Assembly (NCBI GenBank): GCA_024114885.1
Contig: CP099419.1
Location: 620,001 to 684,000, forward strand
DNA from: Septoria linicola
Lineage: Eukaryota; Ascomycota; Dothideomycetes; Mycosphaerellales; Mycosphaerellaceae
Length of the DNA stretch: 64,000 nt
Direction: 5' to 3'
The notes under the pieces: model-generated
The model's input: the letters and a program-made list of their open reading frames with translations, nothing else
What the model was told of the DNA's origin: nothing
The model's database searches: none
In this document: positions 11,157 to 23,858 of the stretch, one piece after another
Numbering within the stretch: position 1 is the stretch's first letter
Layout of the letters: each line of letters opens with the position of its first letter
Program-made: the position numbers and the translations under genes

Positions 11157-11197
11157 ACCACCTTCTTCACTGCCAACGATAGCAAAGATTCCCATCA

Positions 11198-12658
11198 ATG
11201 GCCACCGCGATGAAGAGCTCTCACGCTCTGGCTACGAAGAACATGATTGCACGAACTCGACAGACCACACTCTCCTGCAAGGCAACCGCGACACAAATCC
11301 GAGCACAACACTCCGGCCGACGACGGCTACACTCGACTTCTCACGAGAATAATGGCGTCGCAATCCCAAGCATCCCAGCATCTGAGACCATCTACAACGC
11401 ACAGCCGTCCACATCATCTGCACAAGCAGCTCTATCATGCCTCACGCTACCGGAAGTCCTACGGTCGTACCTGATCACAACGATGTCATCGTCGCCTGCT
11501 CTGCTCGGTGCCTCGACAAGCCTTTTGAGGAAGATGCTTGAGTCAAACAACCCGCTCTTCAGCCTCGAAAAGAATCCAATCATGCGAATCATCCTGTGGG
11601 AGACCTTTTACAAGCAGTTCTGCGCCGGTGCCGACAAGGACCAGATCGCCAAGCGATGCGCCGAGCTCAGAGCACAGGGGTACTCTGGCGTGATCCTCGA
11701 AAACGCTCGCGAGGTGCTCAAAGATGAGGCTGGGCACGACGAAGCGACAGACATTGCGTACTGGAAGAAGGGCATGCTTGATACCATCAACATGGCCGCC
11801 CCTGGCGACTTCCTTGGCTTGAAGTGGAGCGGTATGGGAAGCGCAGCCATGAACCGCATGGCTCAGGAACAAGACCCATCTGCAGACATGGCCGCTGCTA
11901 TGCACGCTGTCAGCCAAGCTGCAGCCGCCAAAGACATTGGCCTGCTTCCTTCCGCCGAAGAGACATGGAATCTGCAAGGCTTCCAGAACTGGTCGCTCCT
12001 GATGCAGAGGGAGTACAATACCAAGGGCAAGAGTGTCGTGTATACGACCTACCAGATGTATCTAAAGCAGATGCCCGAGATCTTGAGCAAGCACCTCGAG
12101 ATCGCCAAAGCAGAGGGCTTCACGCTTGGAGCTAAGCTTGTGCGCGGTGCATATCTTGCTACGGAGCCTCGCCACTTGATCCACGACACCATCCAGGACA
12201 CCCACAATGCGTACGACTCTGCTACGGCTGCGCTGATCAATCGCTCTTACGATGCCTTCCTCCGACCTGCGACTGTCGGCCAAAGCGCTTTCCCTGATCT
12301 GAACGTGGTAGTCGCATCGCACAACGCCAGCACTGTTGAAAAAGCACAGGCTCTTCGCCAAGAGCAGGCCCGAAATGGCCAAGCGCTCACTCCTATGGTA
12401 TACGCACAGCTGCAAGGCATGGCTGACGAGGTTTCGTGTAAGATGCTAGCAAATGCAAAGGCTGCGGAGAGTGACCCATCTGCAGTGAGGGAGAAGGTCT
12501 TCAAGCTCACTGTGTGGGGAACGATGCACGAGGCTTTGAATTATCTACTGCGACGTGCCGCAGAGAACAAGGATGCTGCCAGCCGCACTGGTGAGACTAG
12601 AGCCGCTATGGGTGCTGAGCTGGTCAGGAGGTTGAAGGCTGGTGTTGGTCTTGCATAA
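11198..12658 (+). CDS. put1: Proline dehydrogenase, mitochondrial
   Basis: Single-exon 486-residue protein. Proline dehydrogenase oxidises proline to pyrroline-5-carboxylate with FAD in the mitochondrial inner membrane, the first step of proline catabolism. The N-terminus (MATAMKSSHALATKNMIARTR, rich in Arg, Thr and Ser, few acids) looks like a mitochondrial presequence. The FAD-binding barrel follows: KLVRGAYLATEPR, VVVASHNAST and YAQLQGMADEVS are the expected active-site strands, and YLLRRAAEN near the end is the substrate-binding Arg-Arg motif (YxxRRxxEN). The ATG at 11198 (CATCAATGGCC) gives the best context and keeps the presequence. No proline-utilisation cluster partners (P5C dehydrogenase, permease) are visible nearby. 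Confidence 0.93.
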   Translation: MATAMKSSHALATKNMIARTRQTTLSCKATATQIRAQHSGRRRLHSTSHENNGVAIPSIPASETIYNAQPSTSSAQAALSCLTLPEVLRSYLITTMSSSPALLGASTSLLRKMLESNNPLFSLEKNPIMRIILWETFYKQFCAGADKDQIAKRCAELRAQGYSGVILENAREVLKDEAGHDEATDIAYWKKGMLDTINMAAPGDFLGLKWSGMGSAAMNRMAQEQDPSADMAAAMHAVSQAAAAKDIGLLPSAEETWNLQGFQNWSLLMQREYNTKGKSVVYTTYQMYLKQMPEILSKHLEIAKAEGFTLGAKLVRGAYLATEPRHLIHDTIQDTHNAYDSATAALINRSYDAFLRPATVGQSAFPDLNVVVASHNASTVEKAQALRQEQARNGQALTPMVYAQLQGMADEVSCKMLANAKAAESDPSAVREKVFKLTVWGTMHEALNYLLRRAAENKDAASRTGETRAAMGAELVRRLKAGVGLA

Positions 12659-15600
12659 TCATTTACAAGACTCGAGTGCGACTGATTGCATGAACAAATA
12701 AGTAAGCATATTGAGCTGGCTACGATGGGCTGGGATGATACGTGTGCTCTCAAGCGATGGAGAGTTTACAGCATGAGCGAGCGATGGAGGCATAGCATAG
12801 CAAGTATGGCACTGGTGAACGATTGTGCTTCAAGCGAGGAGTTCTGGGATTGGTTCTTTGGCATTTGAAGGAGTATTAGCTGGTCATGAGTATGTAACAG
12901 TACAATGCATCAGAGATGTACGATGTGAATCTTGCACTACGCACACAATGTGTCTCGGCTCTGTGTCTCTGATGTGCCCTCTCGTTGCCTTGCGCAAATT
13001 GTTGGTCACATGCGTACAGCCATCCGGCACTGACGGGAAGGCTGTGCCAGTCCCAGCCTCGTCATTTCGTCGCACGTGACCCGTCGCACTCCAATCCCGA
13101 CAACCAGGACAAAATCGCCGTTTTGGGCCCTCTCGGCTCCAAAAGGCCTTGCAAATTCTCCACACTCAGCCTTGTTCCGGCTTCGGAGGATAGCAATCTG
13201 CAAGGTACTGATGTCGCAAGTCTAGACAAGCGTTGCAAGCATCTTTTCTTTGCTGAGCAGGCTGGCGCTGGGAGATCTCTATCTCTTGGCGTTGGCCGAA
13301 GGTAACCGGCGCTTGTGTGAGAGCACAGATGGGGTGTGTGGAGATGGTGTAGGCGCTGCTCTTGCGCTGAGAGAGATGGCGGTGGAGAAGAGGATGTGTT
13401 GTGGTCGGTCTGGAAGGTGTGCTGTAAAGCCGTCTAGGCCGATTGTCATGGAGAAGGGGGTGATGCGATTTGAGGTCGTGATTTCGGCAGACTCTGCTGA
13501 ACTGAACGAGAGGTGCAATGGTTTCGTCGTCTTTGCATCATCGAGATGACTTGCCACCCACGTCTAGGATGAGTGGCCGCTTGCTGGAAGCACTTTCTGA
13601 GGAAGATGCTACCATCATGCAATCAAGTTGCTTATGATGCCGCATTCGTCCGCTCTGTCGCGAGATCGAGTGTGTTGTGAAAGGCAGAAGACTGCTGTCA
13701 TCGATCACTGTCACCTTTGTTTTCCTGCACTGCGCGATTTCGATTAGAGTTATTGCCTCGCCGTGTACTGTGCCTTGCCTGTCGAGTTTCAATGTGTACC
13801 ACATCCTCCAGCCTTGACATACGCACCAACGGAAAAACTCAGAGCCGCCTGTGTCGTCTGCTGCATTTACCTCTCCCATGTCGAACTGAACCTGAGTTGG
13901 CACTCTGTCCTCCATGTCCTGCAGCTGTTAGGTTCGTTACGGTGTCGCAACAGTGCTGCCCGCTGCTGAGACTCAGCATGGCTCTGTCTCCAAATCGTGC
14001 GTCAAAATGAGAGGACGTTGGCTACTCCGAGCGATACTCAGATTGCCTGCGGGATCGCCCTTTTGGAAGCCGCATGGCGCGTCCGGTGGCGATCAGCGTG
14101 GAAGTTATGCTGCTTAGATACTTCCATAGATATTGTACTGAATGGCAGCGTCAGCTAGCTTTGGTCTGTGGTCTGTGAATCAGTGCAAAGTCATCAGATT
14201 CGTGGCGTTTTGAAGTCGACACCTCCTGTTGCTTTTGCATCGCGACTGCTTCTTCGCAGCATCTCATGTTCTGGTCTCCTCAGCGTCAGTGAATCACCCA
14301 AGACACGCGACTCCTCTGCTAGCGAGAATGCAGAAGCTGCTGCGCCCTGTCTCTGCGTTGTGAGCCTGTCGACAGCAGTACTCTGGCGATCAGAGGCCTG
14401 TTCTCGCAGTGTGCAGCAGACTACAGGGGCGGCGAAGATGCGGCTTCCTCTCCCTGGCGAACCCGTAGCCACACTGTACGCTGATCTCTGTCGCCGTAAA
14501 GGCATATAGCGATGTCGCGACTACTTTGCGATGCTCCGCCAGACACAGCTGTTGTCGTATCGATGTGGTTTGGCCAGTGGCAGCGCTGCAAGGCAGAGAT
14601 CGTCGCCGGCTTGGCATTGTTGACTTCCTGCTGCTTCTCAGGCTCATCCCACGCGCTCTCATCTTCGCCATACAGCGACACTACACCACCCACAATGCCC
14701 GCCACCCATCAGAATTACGTGGAGCGGCTACCACATGAGCTTTAGATGCTCATTGTGTCAATCTGCCTGTTCTGGGCTGATGCTCGCGGAGTGGTGAGTT
14801 CCTGAACGACAATCGCCTCGAATCGCAGCTTTGAGCTTCAATCTTTTTTCTCACACCACAACCAAATCACATCATCACACCACCAACGACATCCGCACAC
14901 CGCCAGAATCATCGCGCACTTAGTCTGTAAGCTTTTGCCGTCGTCAGCGAGCGTCTGGTGAGTATTGGCGCCGCCTATTTGTCGAGATATGAGCCGCGAG
15001 GCCAAGTTCTTCGCCAAACTTGAGCTTCGCCTCCGACTTCCCTCACTCACCAACACCACAGACCATCACCATCACCACACCACACAAAACATCCGTTGAC
15101 CACAGAATCATCATGGCGCCTCATCTATGAAGCCATCGGATGCTCGCCATGTGGTTTGCACGTGTTTGCGGCTTCTGGTGGTGGAGATATGGCCGCTGGA
15201 AGCAAGCACCTCCGGCACCGTCGCGACTTCTTCCACTTCCCTCACCACCACACTTCGACACAGTGACACCAGCACATCACCGCACCTTCTTGAAGAACTC
15301 ACCCGCCGTCGGAACATGCTCAATGTCGAGTCGCTTGATGGCGCTCACCAACATTGACATCACAGGGCGAAACACGTCCGCTGCCTGCGACGGCGGCATA
15401 CTCAGCAGCACCAAGCCGACCTGTCATCAGCACCACACCGGCGCCGACACTGTTGACAAGCTACTGCTCAGTTTGGCGGCACTGTTCTCGCCGTGCTGCA
15501 CATCACACCCGCACCTCGACATCCTCGACATCCTCGACATCCTCGATCGACGCCAGCGACCTCGAACAATGGCATATGCATCATAGCGACAGATCCTCGA

Positions 15601-16199
15601 GTCTAGAAGGTCGGTGTCATTGCCCCACGTCAATGAAAGCAAGCACATCACCACTTCACCCTCATCGGCCTCAAGTTCGGAGAGGTACCCAAAGAGATGG
15701 AATATGCCACTGCCACACTGTGACTGGAGGCAGGACGCGGCCAGCACATGCACACGCCGATTCTAGCAGTTTGTCTGGCTTCTCGTCTTCGACTTGCGCC
15801 AACTCACGTGACAGACCTGGCCTTCGCGTTTTGGCTTCCGGATCCCTGGATGGTTGCAGCGACCTCAGCTGTGCAGCACTGCACAGACACTGCTATCACC
15901 TCCGCTCACCACTTGGTGGGCGGCGGAGGTGGCAGTGGGTCATCAACTTCTTTTCCGTACATTCTCTCCTCATCCAGCACTTGGCATCCGTGAGCTGCTT
16001 GCCAGCCGGTATAAGACCCATTCTCGTCGGCCAGCCGATCTGACACTCGGCTCAGCCGTGGTCCTCAAAGCCTGAAAGTCTCGATAGCAGTGCTTGAGTT
16101 CACTGCTCTGTCTTCTGGTCGACAAGGCCACCGCGGGAAGACTTCTCGACCGGCAGAGAATATGTTCACACCTCCCACAGCTTTCCCACATCATGGACC
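12659..16199. other. Gene-poor interval, no supported gene
   Basis: Many short open frames on all strands but none with domain similarity. At 14830-15120 the sequence is CA-rich (runs of CACCACA/ATCATC) like a fungal 5' UTR. It ends in ATCATCATGG at 15113, but that ATG opens only five codons. The interval may hold a non-coding transcript or a decayed gene; I cannot decide. Confidence 0.35.
15514..15549. repeat. 9-bp tandem repeat
   Basis: CCTCGACAT occurs three times head-to-tail from 15514 to 15540, followed by a partial copy (CCTCGAT). A minor microsatellite-like tract. Confidence 0.85.
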
Positions 16200-16456
16200 G
16201 CTGTGAGCTTTTGGGCCAGCGTGAGTCCTGCCACCTTGATCACCATCGAGGGCAAGTTTCTTTTCTCTCCGGCCTAGCATCTCTTTTCCTCTCGGCAGCT
16301 GCGAGCTTCGGCCAGCGTAAGTCCTGCCACCTTGATTCACATCGAGGTCAAGTCTCCCCCTCCTTCGTCAAGCATCATCTTCAATCGGCAGCTGTGAGCC
16401 TCCGCCAGCGTAAGTCCTGCGACCTGCATTCGTTCGTTCTGATGCTGAGGCCAAGT
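16200..16456 (+). repeat. Three tandem copies of a ~95-bp unit carrying splice-donor-like sequence
   Basis: Copies begin near 16200, 16298 and 16391. Each opens with GCTGYGAGC, then a short G/C-rich stretch ending CCAGC, then GTRAGTCCTGC (a canonical donor-like GTGAGT or GTAAGT), CACCTTGATYCAC and ATCGAGG-CAAGT, and runs pyrimidine-rich to the next GCAG. Copies 1 and 2 are close; copy 3 diverges in its second half. The unit looks like short exon plus intron, repeated, although no CTNAC branch site is visible in it. Confidence 0.7.
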
Positions 16457-16710
16457 CCAATCTTGCTTGATTTGTTCTTACGCTGTGAGGCATCAACGTC
16501 CGGCGTCATCCTCCCTTTCGTCTAACATCTTTTAGCATTGTCCTATCATGCTGTAAGGTATTCTGGTTAGGTATTCTAGTATGCCTGTTCTTTCTGCGGT
16601 GTGCTCCATTGAGAGCCCGCAAAAGTCCAGATGGCATGGTATGGTGCTGACTTTGACATGATCGCGCCCTCGAGGAAGCACGTTCGCCTCCTGACTGGAT
16701 CATTCTCTAG

Positions 16711-17345
16711 ACTTTGCCAAATGCAACTCCCGCAACACAAGTAAGACACAAGACGTCCGGCTGCTCTCGTGTCGAAGAGATTTGAAACCAGAATATTGCG
16801 CTGAGAAGTTCCAAGAAGTCACACACGCAGCTTTGGCAGAAGCGCTCTTGCAAGTCATGGTAAGTCTTCCTCAATCGTATGGCCCAAGGTCGGCGTGCAT
16901 TCTGTACGCCTCTTGGTGAGCTGTTCCACAGGTCAGTGTCAGCCATCCGGCTGGGAACTTCCATTCGCCTCCCCTTCCAGACCCAGTTGACTTTGGCTCA
17001 CTTGAGCAGCCCTGTCCTGGCGATGTCTCTTCAACACGAGACCATCATTGTTTGCTTGCTGGCGGTGTGCCGTTGGCCCGCTAGCAAGATACGCTGACCC
17101 AGCTGCGCAGCTGTTCACCGAGATCTAGTGATTGGCACCATTTGACCCGTCAAGCTTGTTCAGCTAAACCTGGCTGCTCGCTGTCGCGAAGCTGGAGGTA
17201 TGTTCATCTTTTTGCCTTGCTTCGCCGTCTCGCGCTGACTTCATCTAGACTCTGCCGGAAGACATCAAACGGCAGTCCATCGATTGCTGTAGAAGCGCAA
17301 GACCACAAGAGCGTCCTGCAGAATCCAAGACAGGCGGAGAATTGA
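16711..17345 (+). CDS. Candidate multi-exon gene fragment, unidentified
   Basis: Not recognised. An open block at 16711-16859 is preceded by CTGACTGG...TCTCTAG and ends at ATG/GTAAGT. It reads FAKCNSRNTSKTQDVRLL, then a helical segment EKFQEVTHAALAEALLQVM, which has coding character. A second canonical intron at 17198-17248 (GTATGT, GCTGACTTCATCTAG) is followed by a short terminal exon ending LQNPRQAEN at 17345. I could not join the two blocks into one uninterrupted frame, so internal exons are missing or the gene is decayed. Both acceptors are followed by nearly the same sequence (CTAGACTYTGCC), which suggests duplication. Confidence 0.3.
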
Positions 17346-19715
17346 GATCGATGGCACAATAGGGCGCCGGCTCAGTGGACAGTCTGCTGTCACACACTGC
17401 TGCGGGAACCATGAGCCAAGGAAGGGTGTGATGGCATGCCCAATGACCACAGCGAGTACCATGCGAGGCCGGCTTCATGAGATGGCTGCCATTTGCAGAC
17501 TCCTGCTGAGCCGTGCGTCGAGGAAGCATGTCGTATCTCTGGTCCGTTGGGTTGCATTCTCCATTCGGGCAGGCTTCTCCAATCATGCAACTGCTGATCG
17601 ATGCTGGTTGAGCTGGTCCTGGAGAAGTGTAGCGGTTGTCCAGATTGGGCCTCAGGGGCCTGTCCAGCTTCCTTGTTGGTGGATGGTGGACGCATTGATG
17701 GTATGGTGCGCAGACAACACACGATGCCCGCCATTTTTGCCGTGTACAGAAGAGATGTCTTGAACTCATGCGCTGCAATTGCAAAAAAGATGGATTGCAT
17801 GAAAACCTCGAAGCCTTGACAACTCAATATGCTTGGAATGACTCCTCTCTGTTGAAGCTTCTGAAGAGGGTCTTTCCCGAACAACTTCTTCTGCTTACAA
17901 TGTCGTCTCTTGCTGTCCTGGCTTGGAACTCTCAGGCCATCTCGAGCATCAGTCGAGTGTCCTTGCTCTTCCGCTTCTCACCTTCTGCTTTCTGCTGAAC
18001 TGCCCGATGCTGCCTTAGCCATCGCGATCACCTGGAGGGCCTGTACTCGTGATGTACTGAGGCGAATTATTCCTTCTGAACACCACTCCTTTCCGGCGCT
18101 CGTCCTTCGGACTGCGAGATCATCTCATGCCCTCCATACGTTTCGGAGCTTGCGCAGGCCGGAGCGATGGACGCATAGTGGACTCAACGCATTGGCGCTG
18201 CGCTACTCTTGATCCCGTCCGGATGCACTTCCAATCCACAGCTCGACACACACGCACAGCATCATCTGACGCTGTCTCTCAGTCATCAACCTCGTAGCTG
18301 GCAAAGTCCTGAAGGTGCAAGAGGGCGCAGAGATACGGCATTGGCTGCGCTCGAGGCTGTGCTTCCCCTCTCATTCGATCTTTCCTTGCTCTTCACCTCC
18401 TCCAATTTTCCCTCTCCTATCTCCTCCTGAAACCTCGTTGGCAAATATCGTCTCACTGACAGTCCTCGTATTCGTAATTCAGATCCTTCTCGTCAGATGA
18501 TACTCCCAGAGATCCTTCGGCTGGCAGGATGAGATTGCTGGCAGCTCTGCTTTTTGCTATTGGGCCCCGTCACGACTAGGATGTTGTGCTCCACGAAAAT
18601 CACCATCAGTAGCTCGGTCGCGAAGCTTGGAGGCCTGCAAGCCAGGAGGTGACCCGTTGGCATGGTGGGGGAGCCAGCGCGGAGAGAATGGCGCTTGATC
18701 GCATGTTTGCTGTGTGCGTCTTTGTGTGCTGTGTTGTGATCTTACTTGATGCCAGATGGGCTTGAAAAGTTACGAGGTTCGTGTGCAGCGGAGCTGCAGA
18801 ACGAGCTCATGCAGGTTTGCTTGGACTGTTGAAATGGGATTGGAGCGGAAGCATCACACGACCAAAGAGATACGGGAGAAGCAGAGACTACACCTCCTAC
18901 AGACAATCGATGGCCGCAATATGAGCTGATTCGAATCCCGAGTATACGCTCTTGCATCGAAGCGTGGACTTCTAAGAAAAAATCCGCTGCTAGAGAAGAC
19001 TCATGGGAAGCTGCCGAAGCAACGAAAGCCGAAGTGAGGCTGGCAGGCTGAACTCTAATCACTGTAATGCAACACAATCCACACAAGTAGGACTTTGGGA
19101 GCAGCAGCAATTTGGAAAAGGAGATCAATTGGAGGAGTAGCACGACTATCATGCAGCATTACGACTGGAATACCCGACTCACAACGTCCACAACGTCAAT
19201 CAAATGCAGAAGTAGCAAGCGAAAGTCTGCTACTGTTGAGACGCGCAGCAGCTCCTGCACTTGCGAGCACCGGGTTTTGGCGTCTGCCTGGCGGCTTCTA
19301 GCTGAGCTTTGTCTCTTCTCAACTCCGTCTTCCTTCTCCTTCTTCACACCAACCAACACACCGACAATCAGATCACGGCAACAAGCACTGCGGTGCTATT
19401 CATGCGAGGCTGCGGCCATTGGCCGCTGTAAGTGACCATGCCTTTTACTTTGCCGCTGTTCAGCACATCATCGCTGACTTCTACCCTCAACAGTCGGTCT
19501 GCCATCAGTGGCAGAGACAGCAGCGCCCGCGTTCTAGCGCCGCGGGCGATAAGGAGACAATGCAGCGGGCTCCGGCCATTTGGTCGTTCATGACTTCTGG
19601 ATGAACGCCTTTGGCGTCTCGCTGGATTCGCCCTCTGGGCGGCTGGCCCAGCTGGCACGCCAAGGTCGCTGACCCGGCCGAGGCTGTCGCCGACATTGCG
19701 CAGAAGGCAGTGGTG
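17346..19715. other. No supported gene
   Basis: Two overlapping minus-strand open frames (17245-17784 and 17390-17884) lack coding character. Nothing else recognisable on either strand. Confidence 0.35.
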
Positions 19716-20597
19716 AAGTCCAAGAGCTCCGGCGGCGAGGCGAGAACAGACAATACAAGAGGAAATGGAGGAACTCGAAGAGACCATCTCGCCGGCCAGG
19801 GCTTGGGAGATTATGACGACCAACGTTGTGAGCTTCACTGATGCCACAATTCAAAATCATCTTTGCACGTTCGCTATCGCTTTGGTCAAGCATAGGCAGC
19901 TCGCAGCAGCTTACAGCCGGGAGGTAATTGATGATTCGTTTCTGCCGCAGCGCGAGTTGTTCTGACATGTATAGGCCTTCGACAAGCACAACGCGCTGCT
20001 CCAATTCAACATTCGGCACATTCATGGTCTACCCCGTCGATCCGGCGAAGACTCCATGCAGAATCAGCGTAGCTGGACCTGGTCTGCTGCCTTGCAAGGA
20101 CTGTCGTGGTCTGCTTCGGCATGATCATCGGCAAAGAAGATGCGTTTGGCGTGCCACCAAAGCTGATTGGCATCGAAGAAGGCCATCAAGCTTACTGTGG
20201 ACGACGTGTTGCGTGAGTCTCATGCCCCAATCAGCTTCTCCAACGCGCAATGCTAACGATTGATCACAGGGGTAAAGTCGAGATTCCGCTGCGCAGGAGC
20301 GAAGGACGACCAAGGTCAAAGGAATAATTTCGGTCTTGCAATCTAGCACTGGAGCGCGATTCCCATGGGCAATTGAACGTTGGTGTAGGACGAATGCCAA
20401 GGCCGGCGCAGCCACACAAACCCTTCAGCAACTGGTCGGTGGCAGATAAGGCACCGGATGAGGATGAAAAGGCGGAGGTGCCGTTCGGGAAAGTAATGGA
20501 ACAGAGAAGGCCGCAAAGAAGTCTAGGATACACCGGACAGCAGCAAGAAGTGGAAAGGATACGAAGCATTCAAGATGAACGTCCACAAGCAAACTAG
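19716..20597 (+). CDS. Candidate multi-exon gene, unidentified, possibly decayed
   Basis: Not recognised. An open block ending at 19923 reads MEELEETISPARAWEIM, then ALVKHRQLAAAYSRE. A canonical 51-bp intron follows (19924-19974: GTAATT, TTCTGAC branch, TATAG). The frame then continues AFDKHNALLQFNIRHIHGLP. A second ideal intron is at 20213-20269 (GTGAGT, TGCTAAC, ATCACAG), preceded by KEDAFGVPPKLIGIEEGHQ in another frame. A final open block (20373-20597) reads PHKPFSNWSVADKAPDEDE. The middle segment needs a frame change at about 20020-20120 that I could not explain with a good intron. So either the exon structure is more complex or the gene is broken. Confidence 0.35.
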
Positions 20598-23500
20598 CAG
20601 AAAGCAAATCCAAGTGTAGAACCTGACTCCCTACCTCGTCGCCCGCCCATCATTGACAACAGTACAACACTGCTACTGCTTGACGCGCTGGTAGGATTCT
20701 GCTGTCCAGGAGTGTTCCCCTCTGAACATGATGACATCCTTTCGATAGGCGATATGACGAAGGACCGAGACGAAATCTGCTTTGTTTACTGTACGCGTGG
20801 TTCGTGTCTTGCCGGCGGCCCTGCTCGATCCTTAAGGCCATGATTCTGCAACTGCTTTGCCCTATGGTCGCTGCTGCTCTTGTATCCATTATCGCCTTCC
20901 ACTGTCCAACAGATACTCTTTCCCGCCGTGGTCGTCCTCGTCACGGCAGCCACTTCGTTCATTCCTCTGCTTTCTTCCATCAGCACAGTGTCGCTGCAAT
21001 CGCGAAGAGCTTTGTTGAATTCTCTCTCTGCATGACAACCCTGATTTCTCGGAGCTCTTAAATCTGTATATCGTGCTAGTCGTCCGTTGCTTCCAGCATC
21101 AGGCTTGGTGTGACGGAGGACCTGGACTGTTGCACGGTAGTAGGCGATAGTCGAATGAGGCCTCCTACTAGATTGTGTACGAGGATAATGATTTAGAGGA
21201 CTTGATACTCTCTGGCTGCTCGACAGAGGTCCGATTCAGCATTCGAAATCGAGCGAGGAGTGTCTGCTACAGCGAGTGAGCAGTCAAGATCTTCCTCGCG
21301 GCCTTCTTGGATCATTGCGGCCAATCCTAATTAGTTGTTCCGGTGCATTGGTGCCAGATTGTCTGCAATTGATCGGTCGTGTGTCTGACCGTCGTTGTCT
21401 ACTAGCGGCGCTGTAGTGGTAGCCATGATGATCAACCACCGGTCTCGGACATGGTGCTCTTCTGGAGCTCCTGCGGTTGTCCAGAGGCTTTCAAGCGTTG
21501 CGGCACTATCGAGACCTGCTTCGGTGCTTTCGACCTGCTGCATGGGCCTTGTTGGAAGTGCTCGCGATGAACTTCGATGCTGGCTGCTACCCAGGTAATT
21601 ATCTGCTCGTAGAACAACTCACGGCCAGACTTTTATCTGCTGCTGGTGTGGTTGGAGCCCCTGTGTTATCGGAGAACAAGATGTTGCTCATGCTTGAAGC
21701 GTAGATCTCCTCTGCCTGTGGTCACTCTCGAGAAGCCTGAGGCTGCTCGCAGGAGAGATGAGGTAAATATACTGGAAATGACGGGGATCTTTCACCAGCA
21801 ATCAGTCCGCCCTGACACTGCTGGTCAGGTTACAATTTACCGGGGGTAAAGTTGTGATCACCTAAGGACACTACTAATCGTTTATAGCTTCAATGTCCCC
21901 ATCAATATCCCCGACATCGAAACAGTTCGGTGTCATCGTTCGAAAACACCTTCGGCGACAAATGCGTTGTGGTTTACCGCCGATTTGAAAAGCCCCTCTT
22001 TTTTGCCATTTTATGAGGCTATTCTAACATATATGCCAAGGCTTGAGATTGTTTGGCCTATGGTATGAGAGCACATGAGTTGAAAGCTCTGGAAGACTGA
22101 TTTTCTCAATTGTTTTGAACTCAAGAAGAACTTACTATCAGCTCATTCGCGTTACGTTGTTCCTTTTTGGAGCCACAGACGAGGAATGATCACAAAAGAC
22201 CCCTAGACGGAGCAACGTTGTTGAGAATCGAACGTCTGTCTCCGGTTCTTTCCAACAGCCATGCTAGTTGAGGCGGTACTACTGCAAAACAAACGACAGT
22301 CGTGGATTGGAACATCTCACACATCAGCTTCACTTTCACTGGGCACACGGACAGGTTTAGGGCTCAATCATTACGATCATGGATGCGGCTTGGTGCTCGT
22401 TCACGGGCTTCTCGTGCTCTTGATCATCTTAATATTCGGAAGGAGCTGGACCGTCTGCTGTAGCGGCGACCATGTCAGAAAGAGTCGTAACAATATAATT
22501 CCATGGCTACAGTCGAGAACTTTCGTCTATGAGATCCTCCTTCGCACAGCGCGAGACATCTTTCTGGCAGCCAAGGGCCACTGATAGGGAACGTCTATCT
22601 ACACGACCGCGATTCATGTCACTACGAGCAGTCACGAGTCCAATATCCATGCCGCTTCTGTTGTTGATATGTTCCCAGACCCGTTCCAATCTTTCTTCAG
22701 GCTTTGATCCGCCATTGAAGCCGTAGCATCTCCTGCAGCGCCACCATCGTGTCAGGTCTTCCAGACCTAGCGAGAAGGCGCTTCCTTGCTCTCCCGTTAT
22801 CGATCTCGTTGTTACTTACTGTTGCGCGCGGTACGGTAGCTGAGGTGTCACCAGCCAGCCACGAGTATGCTTTACTTCTCATCGGCGGAGCAGTACCCCT
22901 GAAGCTGAATTGTTGCTGGCAGATCTGACGTAGTCAAGGCTTTGGACGGTAGTGAGGAGCGGGTGACAGCAAAAAGGCGAACGCGGTTGGCGAGTTGACG
23001 ATTGATCGGCGGAACGCATCGATGGCTGTTGATGGTGGCATTGTCGTTTTGAGTGTGCTTCGTGATCGGCGTTCATTGGCCACTGCAAGAGAAGTCAGTC
23101 GCGCTGTCCTGACTTGACGGCAAAGACACAACAAAATGGAGCGTCGTCTTCGTTGAGATATGTCATGGCGCTCCGGTGGTGACAGCCATCGCGTCTACGT
23201 GCTCTCTTCGGGAGGAAATTCTTCGTCAACGATCGCTTCCGTCTCTCATCCTGGCTGAGGCTGTGTTGAGAACAATTCGTGATAGATCACACCGTTCTTA
23301 GCCATTGAAAAGCTGGCAAACAGCGCTGTCGCCCTCATGTGTGGCTGACTGGAACGTTGGACGGCGTGTGAGGAGTGACAGGCAGACTTCGCGAACACAC
23401 ACCTTTCAGTGATGGCAATGGCATTACTGACGGTAGAACAACGAAGAGACACGGAGACGGAGTAGATGTAACATGATTGACTCAATTGAACTGCTATCTG

Positions 23501-23858
23501 AGAGAAGGGATGTAGGCAAACCTGGGCCGCTCAGGTGCAAATGAAGAATTGCACCATCGCTATATTGACCTTACGGCACCAGCGCGTAAATGGAAAAGAC
23601 GCGCAACATTGATCTGTGACGGCCAACACAACGGATGAGAGAGACGTGGACGTGGAACAATCTCAAAAGCCCCCAGTGGCCTGATTGTGGTCAGTGTATG
23701 TGAAAGAAAGAAAGTTGGAATTAGAGGAAGAGGAGGGGCTTCTTATAGGCGAGTGGCTGGGTTGCTGGTTGTCCTTATCAACGACTTGCATGACATTTTC
23801 CTCACCGGTGACGTTGCGTTCGATTGATACGGCAACGCGTGCAGCGCTGGAGCCTGGG
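20598..23858. other. No supported gene
   Basis: 3.3 kb of mixed-composition sequence with only short open frames. No RIP-like bias of the kind seen in the retrotransposon nest, no tandem repeats and no recognisable RNA gene. Confidence 0.35.

Noticed and set aside
17245..17884. Overlapping 179- and 164-codon minus-strand ORFs
   Set aside because: They shadow each other and the plus-strand exon-like block; no protein-like pattern.
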